Assembly (NCBI GenBank): GCA_002746935.1
Contig: PDRW01000022.1
Span: 1-64,000 of the forward strand
DNA from: Rhodobacterales bacterium
GTDB taxonomy: Bacteria; Pseudomonadota; Alphaproteobacteria; Rhodobacterales; Rhodobacteraceae
DNA length: 64,000 bases
Reading direction: 5' to 3'
Under the pieces are notes generated by a model, which saw nothing but the letters and a program-made list of their open reading frames with translations, was not told where the DNA came from and ran no database searches. A program made the translations under genes and the position numbers. Each line of letters opens with the position of its first letter. Positions within the stretch are counted from its first letter, which is position 1. This document shows positions 36,406 to 45,452 of the stretch, one piece after another.

Positions 36406-36858
36406 TCAGCTTCCCCTGGCCAGTCTTGTGTGCAACAACACAAGCAGCCAACGGGCGTGTTCGCCCCAGTGAGAATAAAACTCGACAAAATACGCTTCGG
36501 CATATTCGGTACTGTGGTTGTCCGCGTACCAGACGGTCTGTCTCAGATCCAGGGTGATATCGGCAATGTCGTCAATCGCATCGCCCATCATCAATGTGCC
36601 AGGATCCTCCTCGGACGGATCGGTAGCCGGATAGAGGCCGAGGGCCGGAAATCGTTTGCCCGCTGCGTTATAAACCTCTTTCCAATTCTGCTCCGGAGGA
36701 TCCAGCTCATGATAGGGCGCCTTTTCCCTGGCCGTGTCGTGATAGCTGACCAGAAGCCGGTCCAGAAGCTCAACGAGCCTTGAAAAAGACGGGGGTTCAC
36801 CATTCCAGACTTCATCCAGAAAACGTCGCGAAGCAACAATGGCGGCGGAGTTTTTCAT
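36406..36858 (-). CDS. DUF5063-domain protein
   Basis: The 150-residue protein reads FLDEVWNGEPPSFSRLVELLDRLLVSYHD at the N-terminus, GDAIDDIADITLDLRQTVWY in the middle and SHWGEHARWLLVLLH near the C-terminus. This all-helical, acidic and Trp/Tyr-rich pattern fits DUF5063, a small cytoplasmic family of unknown role. ATG 36856-36858 has GGAG ten bases upstream. It converges on the extensin-like gene with 92 bp between and follows a NIF3/CutA-like gene by 138 bp on the same strand. No function can be given. Confidence 0.65.
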   Translation of the reverse strand: MKNSAAIVASRRFLDEVWNGEPPSFSRLVELLDRLLVSYHDTAREKAPYHELDPPEQNWKEVYNAAGKRFPALGLYPATDPSEEDPGTLMMGDAIDDIADITLDLRQTVWYADNHSTEYAEAYFVEFYSHWGEHARWLLVLLHTRLARGS

Positions 36859-36996
36859 TTCGGAGGTCTCCAACCTGACGGATTCCTGCCCCCCTCGCCC
36901 TTCTGAGCGGCACATTCCGCTTCCTGTTGCGGGGAAACGTGCCGGGAATGCCGGAGGCAAGGCAGGTATCAGTTCCCGGGTTTGTCCCGGAACGCA

Positions 36997-37440
36997 TTAT
37001 TTATGTTCGTCCGGCACCCAATCGGCAGGGGCTGCATTCCAGAACCTGTTCGGGTTGTCCTCGTCGAGACCGCGAATGTGCAGGGTGCGCAGGCAGGGTT
37101 CGACAAAAATGACGGGTTCCTCGTAAGGGTGGGCCGAATAGATCGCTTCGATAACCTGGGTGACCAGCGCATCATCGCGTTCAAGGAAGAACGAAAGCTC
37201 GACGCAGGGCACCGCGACCGCAGCTTCGGTGGCGGCGTTCCGGCCGCTTCCCAGAGAACGGAAGTGTTGCACGCCCGGGGCCGTCGTGAAGGTGACGTTG
37301 TCATAATCGCCGTATTTGAGCGCGGTCCGGGCAAGGACGCTCTCGGTCACGGTGCTGACGTTCTGATCGGGGGTCTGGACGGTCACCCGAAACCCGGGTT
37401 CGGGGGTAAAGCGGTCTGTCTCAAGGGTAGGCAGGTTCAT
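36997..37440 (-). CDS. NIF3/YqfO (CutA-like fold) domain protein
   Basis: The 147-residue product contains ALVTQVIEAIYSAHPYEEPVIFVEP. The A-H-P-Y-E-E-P-x-x-x-x-x-P motif marks the CutA-like insert domain of YqfO/NIF3-type proteins, found here as a stand-alone protein. The N-terminal part (FRVTVQTPDQNVSTVTESVLARTALKYGDYDNVTF) carries the first strand and helix of that fold. The role is unknown; metal or nucleotide binding is seen in relatives. ATG 37438-37440 is chosen. It lies 131 bp downstream of the secretion MFP gene on the same strand. Confidence 0.7.
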   Translation of the reverse strand: MNLPTLETDRFTPEPGFRVTVQTPDQNVSTVTESVLARTALKYGDYDNVTFTTAPGVQHFRSLGSGRNAATEAAVAVPCVELSFFLERDDALVTQVIEAIYSAHPYEEPVIFVEPCLRTLHIRGLDEDNPNRFWNAAPADWVPDEHK

Positions 37441-37571
37441 AGGTTCCGTTATATGGCCTCGCGGCCAGACCGGCAAGCAGAATGGCGCTGCTGCGCCAGA
37501 TCAAGCCGCCCGGGCAGATCTGCCACCACCCGGTGGGGTTCGCTGTTTTTCACCGGCTGTGCCTGCGCGCG

Positions 37572-38960
37572 TCAGTTTTCCCGGAACGCGGTGGCGAAGT
37601 AATCGGCCAGCGGTTTCAGGAGGTATTCCGCCGGGCTGCGCTCGCCGGTGGTGAGAAAGGCCTCCACCGGCATTCCCGGCACCAGCACCGAGCCTTCCGG
37701 CAATTTGCCAATTTCGCCTTCGGAAATCTCCACCCGGGCGCGGTAATAACTCCGCCCGGTGCGCTCGTCCTGGATCGCGTCCGGAGACACCGAAATCACC
37801 CGTCCCCAGATTGTCGGTGTGCGGCGAGTGTCGAAGGCGGCGAAGCGCAGCACCACCTCCTGGCCCACATGCACCTGATCGACATGGATCGTCTCCACCT
37901 GCACGCCGATGATCAGCGGCTGGTCCTGCGGCACCAGAAACAGAATCGGTTCGGCGGGGCGGATCACGGATTGCTCGCCGAAAACGCGCAGCTCATGCAC
38001 CGCCCCGGCCAGCGGGGCGCGGATGTCGAGCCGGTTGAGCTGTTCGAGGATCGCCCGGCGCCGTTCGGCCAGTTCAAGCTCGTTGCCCTCCTGCTCCGAC
38101 AGCCTGCCAATGGCCTCTTCGCGCATCTGGGCGCGGATCTTCTGGATTTCGATGTCGATTTCGGTGATCTGCCCTTCGCTGCGCGCAATCGAGGCAACGA
38201 TTTCGCCCGCGGAGCCTTCGAGCCGCGCCTGTTCGCGTTGCAGACCGAGAACCTTGGGCAATTGTGCGAGGCCCTGCTTTTGCAGTTTGAGCTGGCCTTC
38301 GAGCTCTTCGGCGACCAGCGCCAGTTGTGCCTGAAGCGCGCTGAGCTGGGCGTTCAGCCCTTCGATCTGCGAGGCGATCTGTCCCTTGCGCTTGCCGAGT
38401 TGCTCGGTCGAGGTGACGAGGTTTTCGGAGCGCTGGGCAAACAGGCGGCGGTTGCTGTCGAGCATCTCGTTCACCTCCGGCTGGCGATCGGCGGCGGCCA
38501 GGAGCTCCGGGTCGAAGCTGACCTCTTCGGCACCGTCGCGTTCAGCCTCGTAAAGGCCGCGCTGCGCCATCAGCTTGAAAAGCTGGCTTTCGATGATGTT
38601 GAGTTCGCTGGCGAGCCGTTCACGGTCGAGCCGGATCAGCACCTGGCCGGCCTCGACCACATCACCTTCCCGCACCATGATCTTGTCAACCACGCCGCCG
38701 TCGGGGTGTTGCACCGCCTGGCGGTTGGTTTCGACCTCGATCATGCCGGAGGCAACGATGGCGCCGGAAAGCCGCGTGACCACCGACCATGTGCCAAGCC
38801 CGGCGACCAGCAGAAACACCGCCAGCAGGCCGAGGGTGAGCGGGGTGCGGGCCGACCAGGCCTGGGCGGTGTCGCGCTTCGGGGCGGGTGCCGGCTGCGC
38901 CGGGTTTGCCTGCGCCGCGGGCACCTTCTTCGGTTGGATCCTTGCCATCTGGGTCTTCAT
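37572..38960 (-). CDS. HlyD-family membrane fusion protein of a type I secretion system (PrsE-like)
   Basis: The 462-residue periplasmic adaptor links an inner-membrane ABC exporter to TolC. After a Pro/Ala-rich cytoplasmic tail comes one membrane segment (TLGLLAVFLLVAGLGTWSVV), then the lipoyl half-motif HPDGGVVDKIMVREGDVVEAGQVLIRLD, a long coiled coil (about residues 95-290, e.g. LNAQLSALQAQLALVAEELEGQ), the second half RLDIRAPLAGAVHELRVF and a C-terminal beta domain. Its start overlaps the stop of the ABC gene by one base (TGATG). PrsE/PrtE relatives export RTX proteins, glycanases or proteases; no substrate gene or tolC lies nearby. Confidence 0.92.
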   Translation of the reverse strand: MKTQMARIQPKKVPAAQANPAQPAPAPKRDTAQAWSARTPLTLGLLAVFLLVAGLGTWSVVTRLSGAIVASGMIEVETNRQAVQHPDGGVVDKIMVREGDVVEAGQVLIRLDRERLASELNIIESQLFKLMAQRGLYEAERDGAEEVSFDPELLAAADRQPEVNEMLDSNRRLFAQRSENLVTSTEQLGKRKGQIASQIEGLNAQLSALQAQLALVAEELEGQLKLQKQGLAQLPKVLGLQREQARLEGSAGEIVASIARSEGQITEIDIEIQKIRAQMREEAIGRLSEQEGNELELAERRRAILEQLNRLDIRAPLAGAVHELRVFGEQSVIRPAEPILFLVPQDQPLIIGVQVETIHVDQVHVGQEVVLRFAAFDTRRTPTIWGRVISVSPDAIQDERTGRSYYRARVEISEGEIGKLPEGSVLVPGMPVEAFLTTGERSPAEYLLKPLADYFATAFREN

Positions 38961-40729
38961 CAGCTCACCCCACCGGTGCGGCCGTCGGCCGTGCTTGCCT
39001 GAATCTGGCGTGCGTTCTGTACGGTACGCTCAAGCACCTCGTCGCGCGGGCCGAGCGCCTTGATCATGCCGTGGTCGATCACCATCAGCTGTTCGCATTC
39101 GGTGATCGCCGAGGGCCGGTGCGCCATGATCAGCACCGACCCCCCCTGCGCCTTCATCTCGCGCACCGCGAGATTGAGCGCCTGGCTTCCCTCGTTGTCG
39201 AGGTTGGAATTGGGCTCGTCGAGTACCAGCACCACCGGTTCGCCATACATTGCCCGGGCCAGACCGATGCGCTGCATCTGCCCGCCAGACAGCATCCCGC
39301 CACCGGAGGATACCCTTGTGTCGTAGCCGTCGGGCAGTTCGAGGATCATCGCATGGGCCGCCGACTTCTTTGCCGCGGCCACCACCATGGCGTCGTCCGG
39401 CGTGCCAAGCCCGGCGATGTTTTCGGCAATGGTGCCGTCGAACAATTGCACCCGTTGCGGCAGATAGCCGATATGCTGGCCGAGCACCGCGGGCTCAAAC
39501 TGGTCGAGCGAGGCGCCGTCGAGACGGATCTTGCCGCCCGCCGGCCTCCACACCCCGGTAAGGCAGCGTGCCAGCGTCGATTTGCCGGCGCCGGACGGGC
39601 CGATGACCCCGAGCGCGGTGCCCGGCTGGATGTCGAAATTGATCATCCGAAGCGAGGCCTGGCTTTGCCCCGGCGGGATCACCGTGAGGTTTTCGGCGGT
39701 CAGATGGCCCGAGGGTTTCGGCAATTGGGTGCGGTGCGGCTCCGGCGGGATCTCGCCCAGAAGCTCCACAAGCCCCTGCCAGCCGGAGCGTGCGCGCTGC
39801 ACCGTCTGCCACTGGCCGATGGCAAGGTCCACCGGTGCCAGCGCCCGGCCCAGCAGGATCGAGCCCGCGATCATCGCGCCGGGCGAAAGCTCACCCTTCA
39901 GCACCAGATAGGCGCCAAGACCGAGCATGGCCGATTGCAGAAACATCCGGAAGGTTTTCGACATGGACGAAAACTGGCCCGCGCGGTCCGACGAACGGAT
40001 CGTCTCCGCCAGCGCCTTGCGGCGCGCCTCGTGCCAGCGCTCGAAAGCGGCGTCGGACATGCCGAGGGCGCGCACCATCTCGGCCTCGCTGCGCACCTGT
40101 TCGGCCCAGCGTTCGGCCTGCATCGTGGCCATGTTGGCATTGCGCACCGGGCCGGAGGTGAAGGTCTGGTTGAGGATGGTGATCACCACCAGAACCGCAC
40201 CGCCAAACAGCGCCAGCAGTCCCAGCCAGGGGTGGAAGATCGCGATCCCCGCGAGGAACAGCGGTGTCCAGGGAATGTCGAACACGGCGGTGAAAACCGG
40301 CGACGAGAGCACCCGTTGCACCGCTTCGAGGTCGCGCAGGTTGTTGACGGTGCGTCCCACGGCGCCCGGTGTGGCGGCCTCGCGGCGCAGCACGGCGGAA
40401 AACACCCGCGCATCGAGCCGCGCCTGGAAGCCCGCGCCGATCCGCGCCAGCACCCGGCCGCGCGCATATTCGAGCACCCCCATCATCGCGAACAGAAAGC
40501 CCATCAGGATGGTCAGTGCCACCAGCGTGCTTTCCGACCGCGAGCCGAGCACCCGGTCGTAGATCTGCAACATGTAGAGCGGACCGGTGAGCATGAGCAG
40601 GTTGACGAAAACCGAAAACAGCCCAGCCGCCCAGAACAATCCACGGCTCTCGGCCCGTGTGGCGCGCAATTCCGCGCTGCCCTGGTCGATCTGCTGCCTT
40701 GTGAGTTTCGTAGTGCCTGATGCTGCCAC
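38960..40729 (-). CDS. Type I secretion ABC transporter (PrsD/PrtD-like)
   Basis: The 589-residue half-transporter has an N-terminal six-helix membrane domain (for example LLMLTGPLYMLQIYDRVLGSRSESTLVALT, the PrtD-type first helices) and a C-terminal ATPase with Walker A GVIGPSGAGKSTLARCL, Q-loop GYLPQRVQLF, signature MLSGGQMQRIGLARAM, Walker B PVVLVLDEPNSNLD and the H-loop MAHRPS. There is no C39 peptidase domain, so the substrate is not cleaved at a double-glycine site. It starts MAASGTTKLTRQQIDQG and is coupled to the MFP gene. It should export an unfolded protein with a C-terminal signal. Confidence 0.93.
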   Translation of the reverse strand: MAASGTTKLTRQQIDQGSAELRATRAESRGLFWAAGLFSVFVNLLMLTGPLYMLQIYDRVLGSRSESTLVALTILMGFLFAMMGVLEYARGRVLARIGAGFQARLDARVFSAVLRREAATPGAVGRTVNNLRDLEAVQRVLSSPVFTAVFDIPWTPLFLAGIAIFHPWLGLLALFGGAVLVVITILNQTFTSGPVRNANMATMQAERWAEQVRSEAEMVRALGMSDAAFERWHEARRKALAETIRSSDRAGQFSSMSKTFRMFLQSAMLGLGAYLVLKGELSPGAMIAGSILLGRALAPVDLAIGQWQTVQRARSGWQGLVELLGEIPPEPHRTQLPKPSGHLTAENLTVIPPGQSQASLRMINFDIQPGTALGVIGPSGAGKSTLARCLTGVWRPAGGKIRLDGASLDQFEPAVLGQHIGYLPQRVQLFDGTIAENIAGLGTPDDAMVVAAAKKSAAHAMILELPDGYDTRVSSGGGMLSGGQMQRIGLARAMYGEPVVLVLDEPNSNLDNEGSQALNLAVREMKAQGGSVLIMAHRPSAITECEQLMVIDHGMIKALGPRDEVLERTVQNARQIQASTADGRTGGVS

Positions 40730-40846
40730 GTTGTACCTGTCTGTCTGTTCTTCGATTTCCGGTCGGATGCACCTGCAAGGCGGCGTCGAAAGGATTACGG
40801 CTTTCGCTCGCGGCCAGTGCCCGGGGCTATGTGGTCTGCCCGGCCC

Positions 40847-43087
40847 CTATCCGTCAATCCCAAGGATTGAGCGCAGCACGCCGAAAAGCGTGTCATCTCC
40901 GGTAGGCTGGGTCTGCCTGCCGGGTTGCGGCACATAGGGGTCATATGGCATCGCGCCGGGGTATCCTCCGGGGCCGGCGCCGGGTCCACCGCGCTGTGCC
41001 AGAGCGGGAATATCGCTCTCGCGAATCATCGGCAGCGGGGTTGCGGGCAGGTCGGCCTGCACCCGGGTCATGGTTTCGCGCCAGATTTCCGCGGGAAGCC
41101 CGCCGCCGGTCACGCCCTTGAGCGGGGTATTGTTGTCGTAGCCCATCCAGACCCCGGTTACATAATCGGCGGTGAAGCCGATGAACCAGGCATCGCGCGC
41201 GGCAGAGGTGGTGCCGGTCTTGCCCGCCGCCTCATAGCCGTCAAGCCGTGCCCGGGCACCGGTGCCCTCCACCACCACCTTGTGCATCATGTAGATCAGC
41301 TGCTCCGCCGCGTTCCGGGTGATGACCCGCTCTCCGATGCCGCCCGATTGTTCCATCAGCGGGGATTCATCGCCCAGCAGGCGCAGATCGACGAGCCCAT
41401 AGGGTGTGACCGATGATCCGCCGTTGAGAATGCCGGCATAGGCCCCGGTCATCTGCAACAGCGAGGTCTCGGACGCCCCGAGCGCCAGCGCAGGCCCCGC
41501 GGCGAGGTCCGACTCGATGCCGAACATCGCCGCCACGGTGCGCACGTTTTCGCGCCCGACCGCTTCGGACAGCTTCACCGCGGGGATGTTGAGCGAATTG
41601 CGCAGGGCGTCGGTGAGCGTTACCCAGCCCTTGAAGTTGCGGGTGTAATTCTCCGGACACCACTCGCCGGAGCCGGGGACGTCCATGCAGAAGGGCGCAT
41701 CTTCGATCAGGCTTTCGGCAGTCCAGCCGAGATCGAGTGCCGCAGCATAGACAAAGGGTTTGAAGGCCGATCCGGTCTGGCGTGACGCCTGGGTGGCGCG
41801 GTTGAAATCCCCCGGAAGCGGTTCCTCGCGCCCGCCGACCATCGCCCGTACCGCACCGTCGGCGCTCATCACCACGATTGCCGCCTGCGCCTCCGATTCC
41901 CTGCTCACCTTTTCCTCGAACACATGCGCCAGCGCATCCTCGGCGGCGCGCTGGATATCCTGATCGAAGGTGGTGTGAATGATCACGTCTTCGGTGGTGT
42001 CGCGGGTCAGGAATGACGGCCCCGAAGCCATCACCCAATCGGCGAAGAACCCGCCCGAGCGCTGTTCGGCGGCGGCGGAAAGCACCGGTGGACGCGCGCG
42101 CACCAGCGCCGCTTCCTCCGCCGAAAGATAGCCCTGCTCCTCCATCAGCCGCACCACCGTGAGCGCGCGGTTCCAGGAGCGCTCGAAATTGTTGGTCGGA
42201 TCGTAGCGCGAGGGCGCGGTGAGGGCGCCGGCAAGGATCGCGGCTTCGCCCGGTGTCGCCTCGCTGGCCGAATGGCCGAAGTAGCGCTGCGTTGCCGCTT
42301 CGAACCCATAGGCGCCGGACCCGAGATAGGCACGGTTGAGATAGATGGTAAGGATTTCGTCCTTGGTGAAACTCGCCTCCAGTGCCATGGCATAGACGGC
42401 TTCCTTGATCTTGCGCCACAAAGACCCCTGGCGGCAGTCGGCCTCGTATTCGGCCTCGGTCATGCCGCTGTCGGGGTCGTAGGGTATGCCCAGGCACAGA
42501 AGCTTTGCCACCTGCTGGGTGAGGGTCGAACCGCCGTGGCCGGAGAGCGGCGAACGGCCCTCGGAGAGGTTGATCCGGATGGCGCTGGCAATGCCGCGGG
42601 GGCTGATGCCGAAATGCCGGTAAAAGCGCTTGTCTTCGGTGGCGATCACCGCGTGTTTCACCTCGGGCGACACCGTTTCGGTTGTGACCAGGCCGGCATA
42701 TTGCTGGCCGCGCCAGGCGAAAGTGTCGCCGTAGCGGTCGAGCAAGGTGACAGAGCCCTTGGCGCGGCCGTCGACCATGGTGCTGAGCGGCGGCATTGAC
42801 GAGCTGTAGTAATAGATCCCCCCCGCGATCGCGATTCCGGTGAAGACTGCGCCGATAACGGCGAGACGCAGCCCGAGACGGAACACGGCGCGGATGAGTG
42901 CCAGAGGAAAGGCGATGATCAGGGGCAGTTTGCGGGAAGAGGCACGGCGGCGCGTCCGGGCCGGCTTGCGCCGTGCAGCTTTTGGAGCCGCCGCGCCGCG
43001 TTGGGCCTTCTTCGGTGCCTTTTTCCGGCTTGCGGGGTAGCGCCTGTCTGCCACGAGGGGTGTGCGCCTGGAACCTTTGTTACTCAT
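40847..43087 (-). CDS. Class A penicillin-binding protein (PBP1A-like)
   Basis: The 746-residue bifunctional enzyme polymerises and cross-links peptidoglycan. A strongly basic Lys/Arg/Ala tail (about 60 residues) precedes one membrane segment. The GT51 glycosyltransferase shows AVIATEDKRFYRHFGI (catalytic Glu), GGSTLTQQVAKLL and KIKEAVYAMALE. The transpeptidase has the Ser-x-x-Lys motif in RQTGSAFKPFVYAAAL, the S-x-N motif in ALRNSLNIPAV and K-T-G-T in AAGKTGTTSAARDAWFIGF. The C-terminus is Gly/Pro-rich. ATG 43085-43087 (MSNKGSRRTPLV) is chosen. It lies alone between the secretion genes and the aminotransferase. Confidence 0.93.
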   Translation of the reverse strand: MSNKGSRRTPLVADRRYPASRKKAPKKAQRGAAAPKAARRKPARTRRRASSRKLPLIIAFPLALIRAVFRLGLRLAVIGAVFTGIAIAGGIYYYSSSMPPLSTMVDGRAKGSVTLLDRYGDTFAWRGQQYAGLVTTETVSPEVKHAVIATEDKRFYRHFGISPRGIASAIRINLSEGRSPLSGHGGSTLTQQVAKLLCLGIPYDPDSGMTEAEYEADCRQGSLWRKIKEAVYAMALEASFTKDEILTIYLNRAYLGSGAYGFEAATQRYFGHSASEATPGEAAILAGALTAPSRYDPTNNFERSWNRALTVVRLMEEQGYLSAEEAALVRARPPVLSAAAEQRSGGFFADWVMASGPSFLTRDTTEDVIIHTTFDQDIQRAAEDALAHVFEEKVSRESEAQAAIVVMSADGAVRAMVGGREEPLPGDFNRATQASRQTGSAFKPFVYAAALDLGWTAESLIEDAPFCMDVPGSGEWCPENYTRNFKGWVTLTDALRNSLNIPAVKLSEAVGRENVRTVAAMFGIESDLAAGPALALGASETSLLQMTGAYAGILNGGSSVTPYGLVDLRLLGDESPLMEQSGGIGERVITRNAAEQLIYMMHKVVVEGTGARARLDGYEAAGKTGTTSAARDAWFIGFTADYVTGVWMGYDNNTPLKGVTGGGLPAEIWRETMTRVQADLPATPLPMIRESDIPALAQRGGPGAGPGGYPGAMPYDPYVPQPGRQTQPTGDDTLFGVLRSILGIDG

Positions 43088-43240
43088 CTTCGACCGACCT
43101 GCTCTGCCTTTTCGCGCATCATACCCTGTTGTGCCGGTCAAGACGAGGGGGCAGGCACCGCCCTCACGGGGGCTTTATGCGGGGGCTCGCAGCACCGGGA
43201 GCGCCGCACTTTTCCGGGCAGACATCACCCTGACCCATTG

Positions 43241-43266
43241 AAAAGCCCGGACGATTGCATCCGGGC
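43241..43266 (-). terminator. Intrinsic terminator of the sulfurtransferase-aminotransferase operon
   Basis: GCCCGGA (43245-43251) and TCCGGGC (43260-43266) form a 7-bp stem with an eight-base loop, followed on the minus strand by TTTT (43241-43244). It lies about 40 bases beyond the aminotransferase stop. Confidence 0.7.
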
Positions 43267-43304
43267 CCTGCCTTGCCACGCCTGCGCCCCTGCCCGCGAA
43301 ACGG

Positions 43305-44489
43305 TCAGACGCCCGCTTCGACAATCGCGTCGGCCAGAATGTCGATATTGTTGTCGTTGAGCCCGGCGATGTTCATCCGGCTGTCGCCGACCATGTAGAT
43401 GCCGTGTTTCTCGCGCATCTGCATCACCTGTTCCTCAGTCGCGCCGATGCGCGAGAACATGCCGCGGTGTTCGGCGATGAAGCCGAAACGATCCGACCCG
43501 GTGCGCGCGCGCAGCGCATCGGCAAGCTTCTGGCGCAGCCCCAGCATCGACAGCCGCACCTCTTCGAGCTCGGTGGCCCATTCGGTGCGCAGCGCCGGGT
43601 CGTCGAGGATCATCTGCACCAGCCGCGCGCCATGGTCCGGCGGGAAGGAGAAGTTCTGCCGGTTGAGATGGGCGAGGCTCGCCTGCGTCAGCGCCTTGCG
43701 CTTCGGCCCCGGGGCCATGGCCATCAACAGCCCGGTGCGCTCGCGGTAGAGCCCGAAGTTCTTCGAACACGAGGCCGCGATCATCACCTCCGGCAGCCTT
43801 GAGACCAGCAGCCGGGTCGGCGCCGCGTCCTGATCGAGCCCGTCGCCGAAGCCCTGATAGGCGAGGTCGATCAGCACCACCGCGCCCTTGTCCTCGACGA
43901 GGGTCGCGAGCTCGTCCCATTGCGGCAGGGTCAGGTTGGCGCCGGTCGGGTTGTGGCAGGCGCCATGCACCAGCACCACATCGCCGGCCTTGATCCGGCC
44001 GAGGTCTTCCATCATGCCGCCGAAATCCACTGCGCGGGTTTCGTTGTCGAAATAGCGGTATTCGGCCATGTTCATGCCGAGATGCCTGAGGATCGACGGA
44101 TGGTTGGGCCATGTCGGCGCCGAGATCCAGACGGTCGCCTCTGGCGTCGCCATCCGGATCAGCTCGAAGGCCTGGTGGATCGCCCCGGTGCCGCCGGGCT
44201 GGGCGGCAAAGGCAAGGCGGTCTTCCTCGACCGCATCGCCCAGCACCAGCCCCGAGAGCGCATGGCCGAAGCCCGGGTCGCCCGCGAGCGCGGTATAGGT
44301 CTTGGTGGTCTCGACCTCCCAGAGCCGTTTTTCGGCGGCCTTCACCGCGCGCATCACCGGAGTATTGCCGGAGGCGTCCTTGTAGACGCCAACGCCGAGG
44401 TCGACCTTGTTGTCGCGCGGGTCGGCGCGGAATTCGGCCAGCAGGGCAATGATCTTGTCCGCAGGCAATTCGGAAAGGTGTTCGAACAT
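43305..44489 (-). CDS. Class I aspartate/aromatic amino acid aminotransferase
   Basis: The 394-residue PLP enzyme is of the AspC/TyrB group: KVDLGVGVYKDASGNTPVMRAVKAAE at the N-terminus, VVLVHGACHNPTGANLT, the PLP lysine in IAASCSKNFGLYRERTGLL, and the C-terminal GDSRMNIAGLNDNNID with the substrate Arg. It moves amino groups between aspartate or aromatic amino acids and 2-oxoglutarate; the exact preference cannot be read. The start overlaps the sulfurtransferase stop (TGATG). A sulfurtransferase using 3-mercaptopyruvate next to an aspartate aminotransferase that can make 3-mercaptopyruvate from cysteine suggests joint cysteine breakdown. Confidence 0.92.
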   Translation of the reverse strand: MFEHLSELPADKIIALLAEFRADPRDNKVDLGVGVYKDASGNTPVMRAVKAAEKRLWEVETTKTYTALAGDPGFGHALSGLVLGDAVEEDRLAFAAQPGGTGAIHQAFELIRMATPEATVWISAPTWPNHPSILRHLGMNMAEYRYFDNETRAVDFGGMMEDLGRIKAGDVVLVHGACHNPTGANLTLPQWDELATLVEDKGAVVLIDLAYQGFGDGLDQDAAPTRLLVSRLPEVMIAASCSKNFGLYRERTGLLMAMAPGPKRKALTQASLAHLNRQNFSFPPDHGARLVQMILDDPALRTEWATELEEVRLSMLGLRQKLADALRARTGSDRFGFIAEHRGMFSRIGATEEQVMQMREKHGIYMVGDSRMNIAGLNDNNIDILADAIVEAGV

Positions 44490-45346
44490 CAGGCTTCTCC
44501 AGTTGCGACCGCGAGGTCGTTATACATTCCCCATTCGGCCCATGAGCCGTCATAGACGGCATGGCGGGGGTGGCCGAGGCGTGTCAGCGCGAGGTCGAGG
44601 ATCGCGGCGTTGACACCGGATCCGCAGGACGAGATCACCGGCTTTTCGAGGTCGATTCCGGCGGCGGTGAACAGGCTTCTGAGGGTCGCGACGTCCTTCA
44701 TGGTGCCGTTCTCGTTGAGCAGAGTATCCCAGGGCAGGTTGCGCGCCCCCGGGATATGCCCCCTGCGCAGGCCCGGCCGGGGCTCCGGCGCCTCGCCGCG
44801 GAAACGGTCGGCGGCGCGGGCGTCGAGCAATTGCCAGTCGCCGAGCTTCGACGCGGCGGCGACTTCGGTGACATCCTTCACCATGTCGGGCTGCGGGTCG
44901 ACAATCATGTGCCGGTCACGGATCACCGGCGGCGCGTCGGTCACCGGCCGCCCTTCGGCCAGCCATTTCGGCAAGCCGCCGTCAAGCACCGCGATGTCGG
45001 TCTTGCCGAAGACCCGGAAGGTCCACCACAGCCGCGGTGCCGAGAAGATCCCCAGCGAATCGTAAACCACGATCTGATGCCCGTCGCCGACCCCCATCTC
45101 ACGGACCCGGCTCATGAATTTCTCTACCGGCGGCAACATATGCGGCAGGTCCGAGCGCAGATCGGCGATCTCGTCGATGTCGAAGAACCGCGCGCCGGGG
45201 ATATGGGCCTGATCGTATTCCGCGCGCGCGTTGCGATCGGAGGTCGGCAGGAACCACGAGGCATCGAACAGCCTGATCTCCGGCGCATCGAGGCGCCCGG
45301 CAAGCCATTCGGTCGAGACAAGGGTCTTCGGGTCGCTCTGAGGCAT
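44489..45346 (-). CDS. sseA: 3-mercaptopyruvate sulfurtransferase (tandem rhodanese)
   Basis: The 285-residue protein has two rhodanese domains. The first (about residues 10-130) lacks the catalytic Cys; the second carries ISSCGSGVNAAILDLAL, the C-G-S-G-V loop typical of mercaptopyruvate sulfurtransferase (thiosulfate enzymes have C-R-x-G-x). It moves sulfur from 3-mercaptopyruvate to cyanide or thiols. The linker has DARAADRFRGEAPEPRPGLRRGHIPGARNLPW, as in SseA. ATG 45344-45346 is chosen because the conserved region STEWLAGRLDAPEIRLFDASW starts right after. It is coupled to the downstream aminotransferase. Confidence 0.92.
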   Translation of the reverse strand: MPQSDPKTLVSTEWLAGRLDAPEIRLFDASWFLPTSDRNARAEYDQAHIPGARFFDIDEIADLRSDLPHMLPPVEKFMSRVREMGVGDGHQIVVYDSLGIFSAPRLWWTFRVFGKTDIAVLDGGLPKWLAEGRPVTDAPPVIRDRHMIVDPQPDMVKDVTEVAAASKLGDWQLLDARAADRFRGEAPEPRPGLRRGHIPGARNLPWDTLLNENGTMKDVATLRSLFTAAGIDLEKPVISSCGSGVNAAILDLALTRLGHPRHAVYDGSWAEWGMYNDLAVATGEA

Positions 45347-45452
45347 GGTTTTCTCCCGGAACTTGGGGTCTTGCCTAACGAGCGGGGCGGGGCGAGGCAA
45401 GGGAAATGGGCGCGGGCCCCGCAGGGCGCGCCGCCCCACGACCGCCCGAAGC

